Shown in pieces: positions 18,336-27,488 of a DNA stretch of 64,000 nucleotides. A program made the position numbers and the translations under genes. Under the pieces are notes generated by a model, which saw only the letters and a list, made by a program, of their open reading frames with translations, was not told the DNA's origin and did not search any database. The stretch covers positions 184,987 to 248,986 of the forward strand of contig NZ_FOVU01000004.1 in assembly GCF_900115265.1 (NCBI RefSeq), written 5' to 3'. Every line of letters begins with the position of its first letter. Within the stretch, counting starts at the first letter, position 1. The DNA comes from Bradyrhizobium sp. Ghvi. GTDB taxonomy: Bacteria; Pseudomonadota; Alphaproteobacteria; Rhizobiales; Xanthobacteraceae.

Positions 18336-19312
18336 TGGCGCGGGCTGTCGTCTGCCGCACGCTCGGCGCGCCCGAAATGTTGCGGCTGGAAGAATTTCCA
18401 TCGCGCGCCCTGAAGCCGGGAGAAGTGCGCGTCGCGATCCGCGCCGCCGGCTTGAACTTTCCTGATGTGCTGATGACAGCCGGCGAATATCAGCTCAAGC
18501 CGGAGCTGCCGTTCACGCCGGGCATGGAAGCCGCCGGAGACGTCACCGAGGTCGGCGCGGAGGCGGGGAGCGTTGCCGTCGGCGACAAGGTCATCGTGAA
18601 AATGCGCCACGGTGCTTTCGCTGATGAGGTAGTGGTGACGCCGTCGCAGCTCACCCCGAAGCCGTCGACCTTCGACTATGCGGAAGCTGCGACCTATCTC
18701 GCCGGCCACGGCACCGCCTATCACGCGCTGATCGACCGCGGCCGGGTCGAGCCGGGCGAGGTGCTGCTGGTCCACGGCGCCGGCGGCGGCGTGGGATTGG
18801 CAGCCGTCGAGATCGGCAAGATGCTGGGCGCCACCGTGATCGCGACCGCATCGAGCGACGAGAAGCTGGCGATCGCGAAGTCGCGCGGCGCCGATCATCT
18901 CGTCCGCTACGACCGCGAGCCGTTTCGCGAGGCCGTCAAGCGCGTCACCGACGGCCGCGGCGCCGACGTCGTGTTCGATCCCGTCGGCGGCCAGGTTTTC
19001 GAAGACTCGATGCGTTGCATCGCCTGGGGCGCACGGCTCCTGGTGATCGGCTTCACCGGCGGCATCGGTTCGGCCAAGACCAATCTGTTGCTGATCAAAG
19101 GCGCCAGCGTGCTCGGCGTCCGTGCAGGCGAAGCCGTACGCAGGAATCCGGCGCTCGGTGAGATCAGGCTGAAGGCGCTGCTCGCATGGGCGCAAGAAGG
19201 CAAGCTCCGCCCGAACGTCTCCCATCGCCTGCCGCTGCAGGACTGTGCGAAGGCGATGCGGCTGCTGATCGACCGAAAGGCGATCGGGCGCGTGGCGCTG
19301 GTGATGGAATGA
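18335..19312 (+). CDS. NADPH:quinone oxidoreductase family protein
   Basis: 325-residue zinc-free medium-chain reductase. It shows GLNFPDVLMTAGEYQLKPELPFTPG near 45-70, the NADPH-binding HGAGGGVGLAAVEIGKMLGA near 149-168 and GADVVFDPVGG near 210-220. No catalytic-zinc or structural-zinc Cys set is present, as expected for this subgroup. The start overlaps the stop of the isomerase gene by one base. The two may handle aromatic or quinone electrophiles together, by inference from the pairing. Confidence 0.9.
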   Translation: MARAVVCRTLGAPEMLRLEEFPSRALKPGEVRVAIRAAGLNFPDVLMTAGEYQLKPELPFTPGMEAAGDVTEVGAEAGSVAVGDKVIVKMRHGAFADEVVVTPSQLTPKPSTFDYAEAATYLAGHGTAYHALIDRGRVEPGEVLLVHGAGGGVGLAAVEIGKMLGATVIATASSDEKLAIAKSRGADHLVRYDREPFREAVKRVTDGRGADVVFDPVGGQVFEDSMRCIAWGARLLVIGFTGGIGSAKTNLLLIKGASVLGVRAGEAVRRNPALGEIRLKALLAWAQEGKLRPNVSHRLPLQDCAKAMRLLIDRKAIGRVALVME

Positions 19313-19327
19313 AAGGGCCGCTAAATT

Positions 19328-19415
19328 GTAGGGGGGGTTAGCCGAAGGCGTAACCCACCTCTTCTATTTCCGCAGTGACGGAAGTGGTGGGTTACGCTTC
19401 GCTAACCCACCCTAC
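19328..19415. repeat. Intergenic palindromic repeat, GTAGGGTGG type
   Basis: Opens GTAGGGGGGGTTAGCCGAAG and closes TTCGCTAACCCACCCTAC. Same family as the copy at 5406-5496. It lies between convergent genes and may serve as their shared transcription end. Confidence 0.8.
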
Positions 19416-19422
19416 GAGAGCT

Positions 19423-20313
19423 CTATTTATACTCCCGCTCCGTCCACCACGGGAAATAGTCCGGCATGTCGCTCGATACCTTGTTCTTGAACTGCGCCGG
19501 ACGCTTTTCCAGGAACGACACCACGCCTTCCTTCACGTCGTCCGAGCGGCCGCGGGCGTAGATGCCGCGGCTGTCGACCTTGTGGGCCTCCATGGGATCG
19601 TCGGCGCCCATCATGCGCCACATCATCTGTCGGATCAGCGCGATCGAGACCGGTGCGGTCTTGGCGGCGAATTCCTTCGCCAGCGCGCGCGCGGTCGGCA
19701 AGAGATCGTCGGGAGCGACGACCCTGCTGACGAGGCGGCCGGCGAGCGCTTCCTGCGCAGGGAAGACGCGGCCGGAATAGCACCATTCCAGCGCCTGCGA
19801 GATGCCGACGATGCGCGGCAGGAACCAGCTCGAGGCCGCCTCCGGCACGATGCCGCGCTGGGAGAACACGAAGCCGAAGCGCGCGGCCTCGGATGCGATG
19901 CGGATGTCCATCGCCAGCTGCATGGTGACGCCGATGCCGACGGCAGGGCCGTTCACCGCCGCGATGACGGGCTTCAGGCATTTGAAGATGCGCAAGGTGA
20001 CCTGACCGCCGCCATCGCGCACCTGCGGATCGCTGTAATCGACCTTGCCGTCGGCAAAGCGCTTCACCGGCCCGCGCCGCGCGTCGCGATCGAACGTATC
20101 GGCGCCCGACGACAGATCCGCGCCTGCGCAAAAACCGCGGCCTGCGCCGGTGACGATGATGGCGCGCACATTGTCGTCCTTGTCGGCGGCGTCGAAGGCG
20201 TCGATCAATTCGGCCTGCATCTGCGCGTTGAAGGCGTTGAGCTTGTCGGGCCGGTTCAGCGTGATGGTGAGGATCTGCTCGGCGACCTCGTATTTAATGG
20301 TCTCATACGCCAT
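19423..20313 (-). CDS. Enoyl-CoA hydratase/isomerase (crotonase) family protein
   Basis: 296-residue crotonase-fold enzyme acting on an acyl-CoA. NAFNAQMQAELIDAFDAAD and the oxyanion-hole segment IIVTGAGRGFCAGADLSSG near 60-80 are clear, followed by KPVIAAVNGPAVGIGVTMQLAMD near 118-140 and GIVPEAASSWFLPRIVG near 160, where the Glu is the usual catalytic position. The ending PDYFPWWTEREY is seen in paaG-like or epoxide-type members, but the substrate is not certain. AAGGAAGG before the ATG at 20313 sets the start; a longer frame runs through the repeat. Confidence 0.9.
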   Translation of the reverse strand: MAYETIKYEVAEQILTITLNRPDKLNAFNAQMQAELIDAFDAADKDDNVRAIIVTGAGRGFCAGADLSSGADTFDRDARRGPVKRFADGKVDYSDPQVRDGGGQVTLRIFKCLKPVIAAVNGPAVGIGVTMQLAMDIRIASEAARFGFVFSQRGIVPEAASSWFLPRIVGISQALEWCYSGRVFPAQEALAGRLVSRVVAPDDLLPTARALAKEFAAKTAPVSIALIRQMMWRMMGADDPMEAHKVDSRGIYARGRSDDVKEGVVSFLEKRPAQFKNKVSSDMPDYFPWWTEREYK

Positions 20314-20352
20314 GTGGTTTCCTTCCTTGTTTCTTGTCGTTCTCTCTATCAC

Positions 20353-20449
20353 GTCATTCCGGGGCGCGCGAAGCGCGAGCCCGGAATCCATAACCACCAT
20401 CGTGAGTATGGATTCCGGGCTCGCGCCAAGAGGCGCGCCCCGGAGTGAC
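20353..20449. repeat. Intergenic palindromic repeat, ATTCCGGGG type
   Basis: GTCATTCCGGGGCGCGCG to GAGGCGCGCCCCGGAGTGAC with inner GGAATCCATAACCACCATC/GATTCC arms. It lies between the amidase stop and the crotonase start on the minus strand. Confidence 0.85.
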
Positions 20450-20459
20450 GAAAGAGTGG

Positions 20460-21878
20460 TTACTTCACCGGCGGCTTCGGCCACGGCCTTTGCGCGCCGC
20501 GCAGGCCCTCGAACGCCTTGGCCATGCCGAGCACGCCGATATCGTCAAAGCGGCGGCCGACGATCTGCACACCGATGGGAAAACCCGTGGCGTCGAAGCC
20601 GCCATTGATCGAGACCGCCGGGTTTTCCGACATATTCCACGGCACGGTATAGGCGATGTGCTCGAACGGCTTCATGGGATCATTTGTCGGCGAGGCCCAG
20701 TCCGCCGGGTAGTTCACGTTCGGCGCGGTCGGCGAGATCACGTAATCGATCTCGCAGAAAAGCTTCGATGCAGCCGCGCGGATCGCCATGGTCTGGTTGA
20801 AGCCGCGGATCACGTCGACGCCGGAGAGCTTTGCGCCTGATGCGCCCCATTTGAAGATGTAGGGCAACACCTTGGCCTGTTCGGCCGGCGTCAGCCTGGA
20901 CAGATCGTCCCACATCCGCGCGCGCCAGAAATTGTCGAGACCGTCGAGCATCTCGCGCGTGAGGATGCCATCGACTTCGGTGACGACGCTGCCTGCGGAC
21001 TCGAAAGCCTTCGCGGCCTTCACGGCGACCTCACGCACCGGCTTCTCCAGTGCCATGCCGCAGCCGGCATCGAGCATCAGGCCGATGCGCAGTTTGCGCG
21101 GGGACTTCTCGAGGCCTTTCCAGTTCAGCGGCTCGGCGGGCAGGCTCATGCCGTCGCGGCGGTCCGGTTTTGCGATCACGCTCATCATCAGCGCGCAATC
21201 GTCGACCGTGCGGGTCATCGGGCCGGCGACGCGGCCGACATAGGTGGGGTCGACCGGCACGCGGCCAAAGCTCGGCTTCAGGCCGACGAGGCCGCACCAA
21301 CCCGCCGGCAGGCGTACCGAGCCGCCGATGTCGGTGCCGAGATGCAGCGGGCCGTAACCGGCCGCTCCTGCGGCGCCGGCGCCCGCGCTGGAGCCGCCGG
21401 GATTCTTGGTGAGGTCCCATGGATTGCGCGCCAGCGCGTGGAACGAGGACAGTCCCGACGACAGCATGCCGTAATCGGGCATGGTAGTCTTGGCAAAGAT
21501 GACCGCGCCTGACTCGCGCAGCCGCGCGGCGGGCGGCGCGTCCTTCTCCGCCGGCACCAGCTTGACGCTGGCGGCGCCCAGCGGCACCGGCACGCCCCTG
21601 GTCGCGATATTGTCCTTCACCGTGACAGGCACGCCGTCGAGCGCGCCCGACGGTTCGCCGCCGGACCAGCGTGCCGTCGAAGCCTCGGCGGCCTCGCGCG
21701 CGCCATCAGGATCGAACGCATAGAGCGCCTTCAGGTGCGGCTCCCACGCAGCGACATGCGCGAGCAGATCCTCCAGCACCTCGCTCGGCGAGAACTGCTT
21801 TGCGCGATAGCCCGCGATCAGATCGACCGCGGACAGGTCGTGCAGCGAGGTGACCGCCTCCTCGACGCTCTTCTTCAT
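20460..21878 (-). CDS. Amidase (amidase-signature family)
   Basis: 472-residue hydrolase of amides with the Ser-cisSer-Lys triad. VPVTVKDNIATRGVP near residue 75-90 carries the Lys, and the signature NPGGSSAGAGAAGAAGYGPL then LGTDIGGSVRLPAGWCG near 145-185 carries both Ser. This is too far from GatA context to call it the tRNA amidotransferase subunit. It starts 2 bases after the stop of the M20 gene and is the last gene of a minus-strand peptide-degradation set. A long upstream extension in the same frame overlaps the M20 gene and is rejected. Confidence 0.9.
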   Translation of the reverse strand: MKKSVEEAVTSLHDLSAVDLIAGYRAKQFSPSEVLEDLLAHVAAWEPHLKALYAFDPDGAREAAEASTARWSGGEPSGALDGVPVTVKDNIATRGVPVPLGAASVKLVPAEKDAPPAARLRESGAVIFAKTTMPDYGMLSSGLSSFHALARNPWDLTKNPGGSSAGAGAAGAAGYGPLHLGTDIGGSVRLPAGWCGLVGLKPSFGRVPVDPTYVGRVAGPMTRTVDDCALMMSVIAKPDRRDGMSLPAEPLNWKGLEKSPRKLRIGLMLDAGCGMALEKPVREVAVKAAKAFESAGSVVTEVDGILTREMLDGLDNFWRARMWDDLSRLTPAEQAKVLPYIFKWGASGAKLSGVDVIRGFNQTMAIRAAASKLFCEIDYVISPTAPNVNYPADWASPTNDPMKPFEHIAYTVPWNMSENPAVSINGGFDATGFPIGVQIVGRRFDDIGVLGMAKAFEGLRGAQRPWPKPPVK

Positions 21879-21880
21879 TG

Positions 21881-23044
21881 CTAGCCTACCGGCATGCGCG
21901 TTTCGATGATCCGTGCGAACATGCTGGCGCCGATCGGCAGGATCTTGTCGTCGAGCACGAAGCCGGGATTGTGCACCGGCACCGAGCCGTCGTGACCGAC
22001 CCAGAAATAGGCGCCGGGAATGGTCTCCAGCATGTCGGCAAAATCCTCGCTGCCCATTTTCGGCTGGGTGCGGGTGATCACGTTGGCGGGGTCGACGATG
22101 GTGCGGGCGACCTCTTCGACCACCTTGGACTGCTCGACCTGGTTGACCAGCACGTTGAATGTGTCGCGGATGTCGACATCGATCGCGCACTCATAGGCGC
22201 TGGCAATGCCCGCGCAGATGGTGCGGATGCGTTCGCTGACCAAGGTGCGGACTTCCTTCGAGAAGGTGCGGATGGTGCCGCAGAGATGCGCATCGCCGGG
22301 AATGACGTTGTAGGCGGAGCCCGCATGGATCTGGGTAATCGACACCACCGCAGCCTGCAGCGGCTCGACGTTGCGGCTGACGACGGTCTGGATCGCCTGC
22401 GCCAGCGTGGTCGCGATCACGACCGCGTCCTTGGAGCGCTCGGGCATCGCGCCATGCGCGCCATAGCCGGTGATGCGGAGGTCGAAGAAGTCGGCGCTGG
22501 CCATCGCCGGGCCGGGCAGGATCGCGATCTCGCCGTGGTTGAGGTCGGGCGCGTTGTGCAGGCCATAGAGCTCGTCGCACGGAAATTTCTCGAACAGGCC
22601 GTCCTTGATCATGGCGCGGGCGCCCCCCAGGCCTTCCTCCGCCGGCTGGAAGATCAGGTGCACGGTGCCGTCGAAATTCCTGGTCTCGGCGAGATAGCGC
22701 GCGGTGCCGAGCAGCATGGTGGTGTGGCCGTCATGACCGCAGCCGTGGAAGCGGCCGGGAATCTTCGAGCTCCATTTCAGATTGGTGTTCTCTTCCATCG
22801 GCAGCGCGTCCATGTCGGCGCGCAGCCCGATGCGCTTGCTGCCGGAACCCTTGCCCTTGATGACGCCGATCACGCCGGTGCCGCCGAGACCGCGATGCAC
22901 CTCGATGCCCCAGCTCGTCAGCTTGTCGGCGACGATGCCGGAGGTACGCACCTCCTCGAATCCGATCTCGGGATGAGCGTGGAGGTCGCGGCGGATGGCA
23001 GTGAGTTCGTCGGCGTAGCCGTCGATGCGGTCAATGGTGGGCAT
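21881..23044 (-). CDS. M20 family amidohydrolase (hippurate hydrolase-like)
   Basis: 387-residue metal-dependent aminoacylase or hippuricase-type enzyme. The metal site is visible as HGCGHDGHTTMLLG near residues 100-113, the FQPAEEGLGGARAMI Glu pair near 135-150, and MGSEDFADML near 350. LRRDLHAHPEIGFEE-type sequence at 15-30 is the family start. It removes acyl groups from N-acyl amino acids or similar amides; the exact substrate is unknown. It lies between the M81 gene (14 bases upstream) and the amidase (2 bases downstream), consistent with one operon. Confidence 0.92.
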   Translation of the reverse strand: MPTIDRIDGYADELTAIRRDLHAHPEIGFEEVRTSGIVADKLTSWGIEVHRGLGGTGVIGVIKGKGSGSKRIGLRADMDALPMEENTNLKWSSKIPGRFHGCGHDGHTTMLLGTARYLAETRNFDGTVHLIFQPAEEGLGGARAMIKDGLFEKFPCDELYGLHNAPDLNHGEIAILPGPAMASADFFDLRITGYGAHGAMPERSKDAVVIATTLAQAIQTVVSRNVEPLQAAVVSITQIHAGSAYNVIPGDAHLCGTIRTFSKEVRTLVSERIRTICAGIASAYECAIDVDIRDTFNVLVNQVEQSKVVEEVARTIVDPANVITRTQPKMGSEDFADMLETIPGAYFWVGHDGSVPVHNPGFVLDDKILPIGASMFARIIETRMPVG

Positions 23045-23057
23045 GTGTCCTGTCCGG

Positions 23058-24563
23058 TTAGCGTGAAGAAGGATCGAAAGCGGGGCCGTTCGGCTTGATG
23101 CGGATACCCGGACGCAGGCGCGTCCAGGGGAGGGACGCGGTGTCGGCCGGCATCGCGCCGGGCGCGGCGCAGATCATCAGCTTTTCCGCGATCGGCTCGA
23201 AATCGGCGCGGAAATGCACCGAGCTCTTGTTGACCAGAATCTTCTCCTGGGTCGGCTCGATGCCGACATAGCGGTACATCGCCTGGTCGGCGAGTTGCGC
23301 CTTATGCGAGGAGACGACAACGCGGACGTCGCCGATGCGCAAGGCCGCCGATGGGCCCATCTCCATCTCGCGGCCGCCATAGTAGGGGCCGGGCGCGATG
23401 AAACGTCCGTCGGAGAGTTTTTCGACCACGAAGGTCTCACGATAGGGCTCGTCGCCGGGAATGCCTGACTTGCCGCCAAGCGACAGCGTCACGGTGGCGC
23501 CGACGCCGGCTGCATGCGCGGCCTTGGCCGATTCCGGATCATATATTGCGCCGGTGGCAGCGCTCGCCTTGTTGCGCACCAGCGCGCGCAGCATGCCTGT
23601 CGTGTCGGAATCGCCACCGGCGCCGGGATTGTCCTGGGTGTCGGCGATGATGATCGGCTTGCTCGCGCTCTTCGCAAGTTCCATGGCGTGGCGCACACCG
23701 TCATCAGGCGTCCAGATCTTGCCGTCGAAATCGTCCTCGTGGCTTTCGATCAGCCTGACGATCGCCTCCGCCGCGCGATCGGCGTCGTCTTGCGTCTTGC
23801 CATAGGCGAACACGCTCGGCCCGCAGTCGCGGAAATCGGCGGCGGGGAAGCCGGGCGCAAAGGACAGCGTCGGAACCGCATCGCTCTCCAGCGCGGCGAG
23901 CTTCTCGTAGATGCCCTTGGTGGGGAAGTCGTTGGTGCATTGCCAGCTGATCGCGATCAGGAAAGGCAATTGCCGGAACGACTTTGCCAGGCGCTGCTTC
24001 GTCTTCAGCAGCAGGGCGAGGTGCTTTGCGCAGGCGCGGCCGGTCTCGGCCATGTCGACATGGGGATAGGTGCGGTAGGCGATCAGCGCGTCCGCATGTT
24101 CCATCATCGTGGGCGTAACGTTGGCGTGCAGGTCGAGGCTCGCGACCAGCGGCACGTCCTTACCGATGACGCGGCGCACGCGCGCCAAAATCTCGCCTTC
24201 GCCGTCGTCGAGATGCTCGGTCACCATGGCGCCGTGCAGGTCGAGATAAACGGCGTCGATCGGGCCGGCAGCCGCGATGCCGTCGACCATCACCTTCACG
24301 ATGCGCTCGAAGGCGTCCTCGGTGACATGCGCAGAAGGGCTCGCGCCGCAGGCGATGGTCGGAACGAGTTCCCACCCGTTGGCTTCCGCGCTGTCGACGA
24401 AACCGGCCAGCCCGACATTGATGCGTCGCATCACCTTCAAGACGTCGGCCCCCACAGTCATCGCCGGCCAGCCGCCGCCATGCTGGAAGTCGGCGAAGGT
24501 CGCCTTTGTCGGGGCGAAAGTGTTGGTTTCGTGCAGGAAGCCGCCGACGGCGATGCGTGTCAT
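23058..24563 (-). CDS. M81 family metallopeptidase (MlrC-like)
   Basis: 501-residue protein of the MlrC family, named for the enzyme that finishes linear microcystin breakdown. The N-terminal domain has GGFLHETNTFAPTKATF, VYLDLHGAMVTEHLDDGEG near 105-125, SLDLHANVT near 145 and YRTYPHVDMAETG near 165-180, which together supply His and Asp metal ligands. GGDSDTTGMLRALV and the later C-terminal MlrC domain follow. Most homologues outside microcystin degraders act on unknown small peptides. The ATG at 24563 starts the conserved sequence. It probably belongs to the peptide block with the ABC transporter upstream. Confidence 0.9.
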   Translation of the reverse strand: MTRIAVGGFLHETNTFAPTKATFADFQHGGGWPAMTVGADVLKVMRRINVGLAGFVDSAEANGWELVPTIACGASPSAHVTEDAFERIVKVMVDGIAAAGPIDAVYLDLHGAMVTEHLDDGEGEILARVRRVIGKDVPLVASLDLHANVTPTMMEHADALIAYRTYPHVDMAETGRACAKHLALLLKTKQRLAKSFRQLPFLIAISWQCTNDFPTKGIYEKLAALESDAVPTLSFAPGFPAADFRDCGPSVFAYGKTQDDADRAAEAIVRLIESHEDDFDGKIWTPDDGVRHAMELAKSASKPIIIADTQDNPGAGGDSDTTGMLRALVRNKASAATGAIYDPESAKAAHAAGVGATVTLSLGGKSGIPGDEPYRETFVVEKLSDGRFIAPGPYYGGREMEMGPSAALRIGDVRVVVSSHKAQLADQAMYRYVGIEPTQEKILVNKSSVHFRADFEPIAEKLMICAAPGAMPADTASLPWTRLRPGIRIKPNGPAFDPSSR

Positions 24564-24686
24564 CAATGCAAGTCCGATCAATCAAGAGTGCGCGAAATTA
24601 GCCATGGCCTTGCAGGGAGGGCAAGGCGGGAAGCAATCGCGCAATGCATGGGATCAAGACGTTTTGGGAATGCGTGCCGCGCACAC

Positions 24687-24768
24687 CGTCATTGCGAGCG
24701 CAGCGAAGCAAATCCAGAGTCTTTCCGCGGAGGAAGTCTGGATTTGCTTCGCTGCGCTCGCAATGACG
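24687..24768. repeat. Perfect 32-bp inverted repeat, CATTGCGAGCG type
   Basis: CGTCATTGCGAGCGCAGCG begins a 32-base left arm (24687-24718) that is exactly complementary to the right arm (24737-24768, ending CGCTCGCAATGACG), with an 18-base loop. It lies between the ABC ATPase stop and the M81 gene. Confidence 0.9.
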
Positions 24769-24779
24769 AGGGGGAAGAC

Positions 24780-26429
24780 CTACGCGCTCGCCCCCACACC
24801 TTCCGACACCGGCCGGAAGTTCGCAAAATCCCAGTTGCGCCCTGGTGCCGCATCGAGCAACGCCCGGGTGTAGGCTTCCTGCGGGTGTGTCAACACCTCC
24901 GCCGCGGGCCCCTGTTCGACCACGCGGCCGTGCTGCATCACCACGACCTCATCGCAAATCTGCGCGGCGACACGCAAATCGTGGCTGATGAACAGGATGG
25001 CGATGCCGAGCCGCTTCTGGATCTCGTCGAGCAGTTCCAGCACCTGGGCCTGCACGGAGACGTCGAGTGCGGAGACCGCTTCGTCCGCCACCAGCACGTC
25101 GGGATCGAGCGCGAGCGCACGCGCGATCGCAATGCGCTGGCGCTGGCCGCCGGAGAACTGGTGCGGATAGCGCGACACCGCGTCGGCGGGCAGGCCGACC
25201 AGCTCGAGCAATTCGCGGGCCCGCTTCATCGCATCGGCATGCGAGACGCCATAATTGATCGGGCCTTCCGCGATGCTCTCGCCGACGCTGACACGCGGGT
25301 TGAGCGAGCGGTACGGATCCTGGAACACGATCTGGATCTTCTGCCGGTGCGGCTGCAGCAGGCGGCGCGAGATGTCCGAGATCTCGCGGCCGGACAGGCG
25401 CACGCCGCCGGAGGTCGGATCGATCAGGCGCACGATGCAGCGCGCCACCGTCGACTTGCCGGAGCCGCTTTCGCCGACGATGCCGAGCGTGCGGCCCTTG
25501 CGCAGCGTCAGCGTCACCTTGTCGGCGGCGACGACCTCGCGGCCTTTACCGAAGAACGCGCGCTCCTTGTAGATCTTGCTGAGGTCGTTGGCCTCCAGCA
25601 CGATCGGCTCGCGGCTCTCCTCGCGCGGCGGCCGCGGCACCAGGCTCGGCACCGAGGCGAGCAGGTTGCGGGTATATTCCATCGTGGGATTGCGCAGCAC
25701 GGCCTCGAGCGCGCCGGTTTCGACCAGGCGGCCCTGCCGCATGACAGCGACGCGGTCGGCGATCTCGGCGACCACGCCCATGTCATGGGTGATGAACAGC
25801 ACGGCGGTGCCATGATCGCGCTGCAGCTCGCGGATCAGGGACAGGATCTGCTTCTGCGTGGTGACGTCGAGCGCGGTGGTCGGCTCATCGGCGATCAGCA
25901 GCTTCGGCTCCAGCACCAGCGCCATTGCGATCATGATGCGCTGGCGCTGGCCGCCGGAGAGGCGGTGCGGGTAGGAGGCGAAGATGCGCTCGACCTGGGG
26001 TAGGTGGACCTGCTCCATCATGTCGAGGATAAGCTTCCTGCGCGTCCTGGCATCGTGATCGGTGTGGGCACGCAAGACCTCGTCGATCTGGCGGCCCACC
26101 GGCACGACCGGATTGAGCGCGGTCATCGGCTCCTGGAAGATCATGGCCATCTTGGTCGCCCGCAACTGGCGCAGGCGCCGGTCGGTCGCGGTGAGGATCT
26201 CCTCGCCGACGAGCTTCACGCTGCCACCTGATGGAACCAGCGTGCCCTTCGGCAAGAGGCCCATGGTGGTGAGCGAGGTCACTGACTTGCCCGAGCCGCT
26301 TTCGCCGACGAGGCACAGCGTCTCGCCCTCGCGCACCTGGATCGAGATGCCGTCGATGATCTTTGGCCCGCCCGGCTTCTTGCCGACGGAGACGACGAGG
26401 TTGTTGATGTCGAGGATAGTGTCGGTCAT
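24780..26429 (-). CDS. Fused dipeptide/oligopeptide ABC transporter ATPase (DppD-DppF type)
   Basis: 549-residue cytoplasmic ATPase with two full ABC domains in one chain. The first has Walker A GESGSGKSV near 40-48, signature LSGGQRQRIMIAMAL and Walker B LLIADEPTTALD. The second has GESGSGKST near 315-323, signature FSGGQRQRIAIARAL and VLVADEAVSALD, where Ala replaces the usual Pro. It powers the two permeases encoded upstream (27468-26581 and 28430-27489). Fusion of the two subunits is common in alphaproteobacteria (YejF-like). It lies downstream of the permease genes on the same strand, past a palindromic repeat. Confidence 0.95.
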   Translation of the reverse strand: MTDTILDINNLVVSVGKKPGGPKIIDGISIQVREGETLCLVGESGSGKSVTSLTTMGLLPKGTLVPSGGSVKLVGEEILTATDRRLRQLRATKMAMIFQEPMTALNPVVPVGRQIDEVLRAHTDHDARTRRKLILDMMEQVHLPQVERIFASYPHRLSGGQRQRIMIAMALVLEPKLLIADEPTTALDVTTQKQILSLIRELQRDHGTAVLFITHDMGVVAEIADRVAVMRQGRLVETGALEAVLRNPTMEYTRNLLASVPSLVPRPPREESREPIVLEANDLSKIYKERAFFGKGREVVAADKVTLTLRKGRTLGIVGESGSGKSTVARCIVRLIDPTSGGVRLSGREISDISRRLLQPHRQKIQIVFQDPYRSLNPRVSVGESIAEGPINYGVSHADAMKRARELLELVGLPADAVSRYPHQFSGGQRQRIAIARALALDPDVLVADEAVSALDVSVQAQVLELLDEIQKRLGIAILFISHDLRVAAQICDEVVVMQHGRVVEQGPAAEVLTHPQEAYTRALLDAAPGRNWDFANFRPVSEGVGASA

Positions 26430-26441
26430 GCGAGTTCTTTC

Positions 26442-26566
26442 GTCATTCCGGGGCGCGCGTCAGCGCGAACTACGGTGCGCAATTGCGCACCGGAGAACCT
26501 ATCGGGCCGCAACACAAGTCGTGAAATGGATTCCGGGTTCGCGACTGCGTCGCGCCCCGGAATGAC
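26442..26566. repeat. Palindromic repeat inside the dipeptide ABC operon
   Basis: GTCATTCCGGGGCGCGCGTC to GCGTCGCGCCCCGGAATGAC with an inner GGTGCGCAATTGCGCACC palindrome. It fills the gap between the permease and ATPase genes. Confidence 0.85.
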
Positions 26567-26580
26567 CGAACTCCCGGTGG

Positions 26581-27468
26581 TCACTTGCCCTCCCGCTGCT
26601 TCATGCGGGGATCGAGTGCGTCGCGGGCGGCGTCGCCGATTAGGTTGATGCTGAGGATGGCGATCGAGAGCAAGAGGCCCGGCCAGAAGATCAGCGTCGG
26701 CTTGAGCTGAAAATACTGGCGGCCCTCGGCCATGATGTTGCCCCAGGTCGGCGTCTCCGGCGAGATGCCTGCGCCGAGGAAGGAGAGGATGGCCTCGGTG
26801 AGGATGGCGGAGGCACAGACGTAGGTGCCCTGGACGATGAGCGGCGCGATCGTGTTCGGCATCAGATGCCGCCACATGATCTTGGGCAGCGACGATCCGA
26901 CCGAGATCGCCGCTTCCACATAAGGCTCCTCGCGGGCGGACAGCACGACCGAGCGTACGAGGCGCGCTACGCGCGGGACTTCAGGAATGGTGATCGCGAT
27001 CAGTACGGTCCAGATGCTGGCGCCTGATAGCGAGACCACGGCGATCGCCAGCAGGATGCTCGGCATCGCCATCAGGCCGTCCATGATGCGCATCATCACG
27101 GCATCGACCAGCTTGAAGAAACCGGAGACCAGACCGATCGCGAGCCCGATGGCGATCGAGAAGATCGCCGAGCCGATGCCGATCAGGAGCGAGATGCGGC
27201 CGCCATAGATGACGCGCGACAACAGGTCACGGCCATAGGGGTCGGTGCCGAGCAGGAACTGCGCAGACGAAGGCTTGAGGCGCTGCGAGGGCGCAAGCTG
27301 GATCGGATCGTGCGGCGCGATCAGCGGCGCCAGGATCGAGATCACGATGATCAACGTGAGCAGGATCGTGGCTGCCGCGATGATCGGCGTCGAGGTGAGG
27401 AATCCGAGGCGCGGCCGCAGCGGCGACGTGATCGGAATGGAGGACTGAGGAAGGCTATCGACCGTCAT
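26581..27468 (-). CDS. ABC transporter permease (DppC type)
   Basis: 295-residue inner-membrane permease. It has an N-terminal segment (IIAAATILLTLIIVISILAPLIAPHDP) and GTDPYGRDLLSRVIYGGRISLLIG, which is typical of the DppC/OppC group, followed by the EAA-type loop EEPYVEAAISVGSSLPKIMWRHLMPN that contacts the ATPase. The ATG at 27468 is preferred over an upstream extension that overlaps the DppB-type gene. It follows that gene by 20 bases. Confidence 0.93.
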   Translation of the reverse strand: MTVDSLPQSSIPITSPLRPRLGFLTSTPIIAAATILLTLIIVISILAPLIAPHDPIQLAPSQRLKPSSAQFLLGTDPYGRDLLSRVIYGGRISLLIGIGSAIFSIAIGLAIGLVSGFFKLVDAVMMRIMDGLMAMPSILLAIAVVSLSGASIWTVLIAITIPEVPRVARLVRSVVLSAREEPYVEAAISVGSSLPKIMWRHLMPNTIAPLIVQGTYVCASAILTEAILSFLGAGISPETPTWGNIMAEGRQYFQLKPTLIFWPGLLLSIAILSINLIGDAARDALDPRMKQREGK

Positions 27469-27488
27469 GGTTGTTCTTGTCCTTGGCC

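Noticed and set aside
23514..26003. An 829-codon open frame on the plus strand
   Set aside because: It lies opposite the M81 and ABC ATPase genes, both clearly recognised; its composition is that of an antisense shadow and it crosses the perfect inverted repeat.
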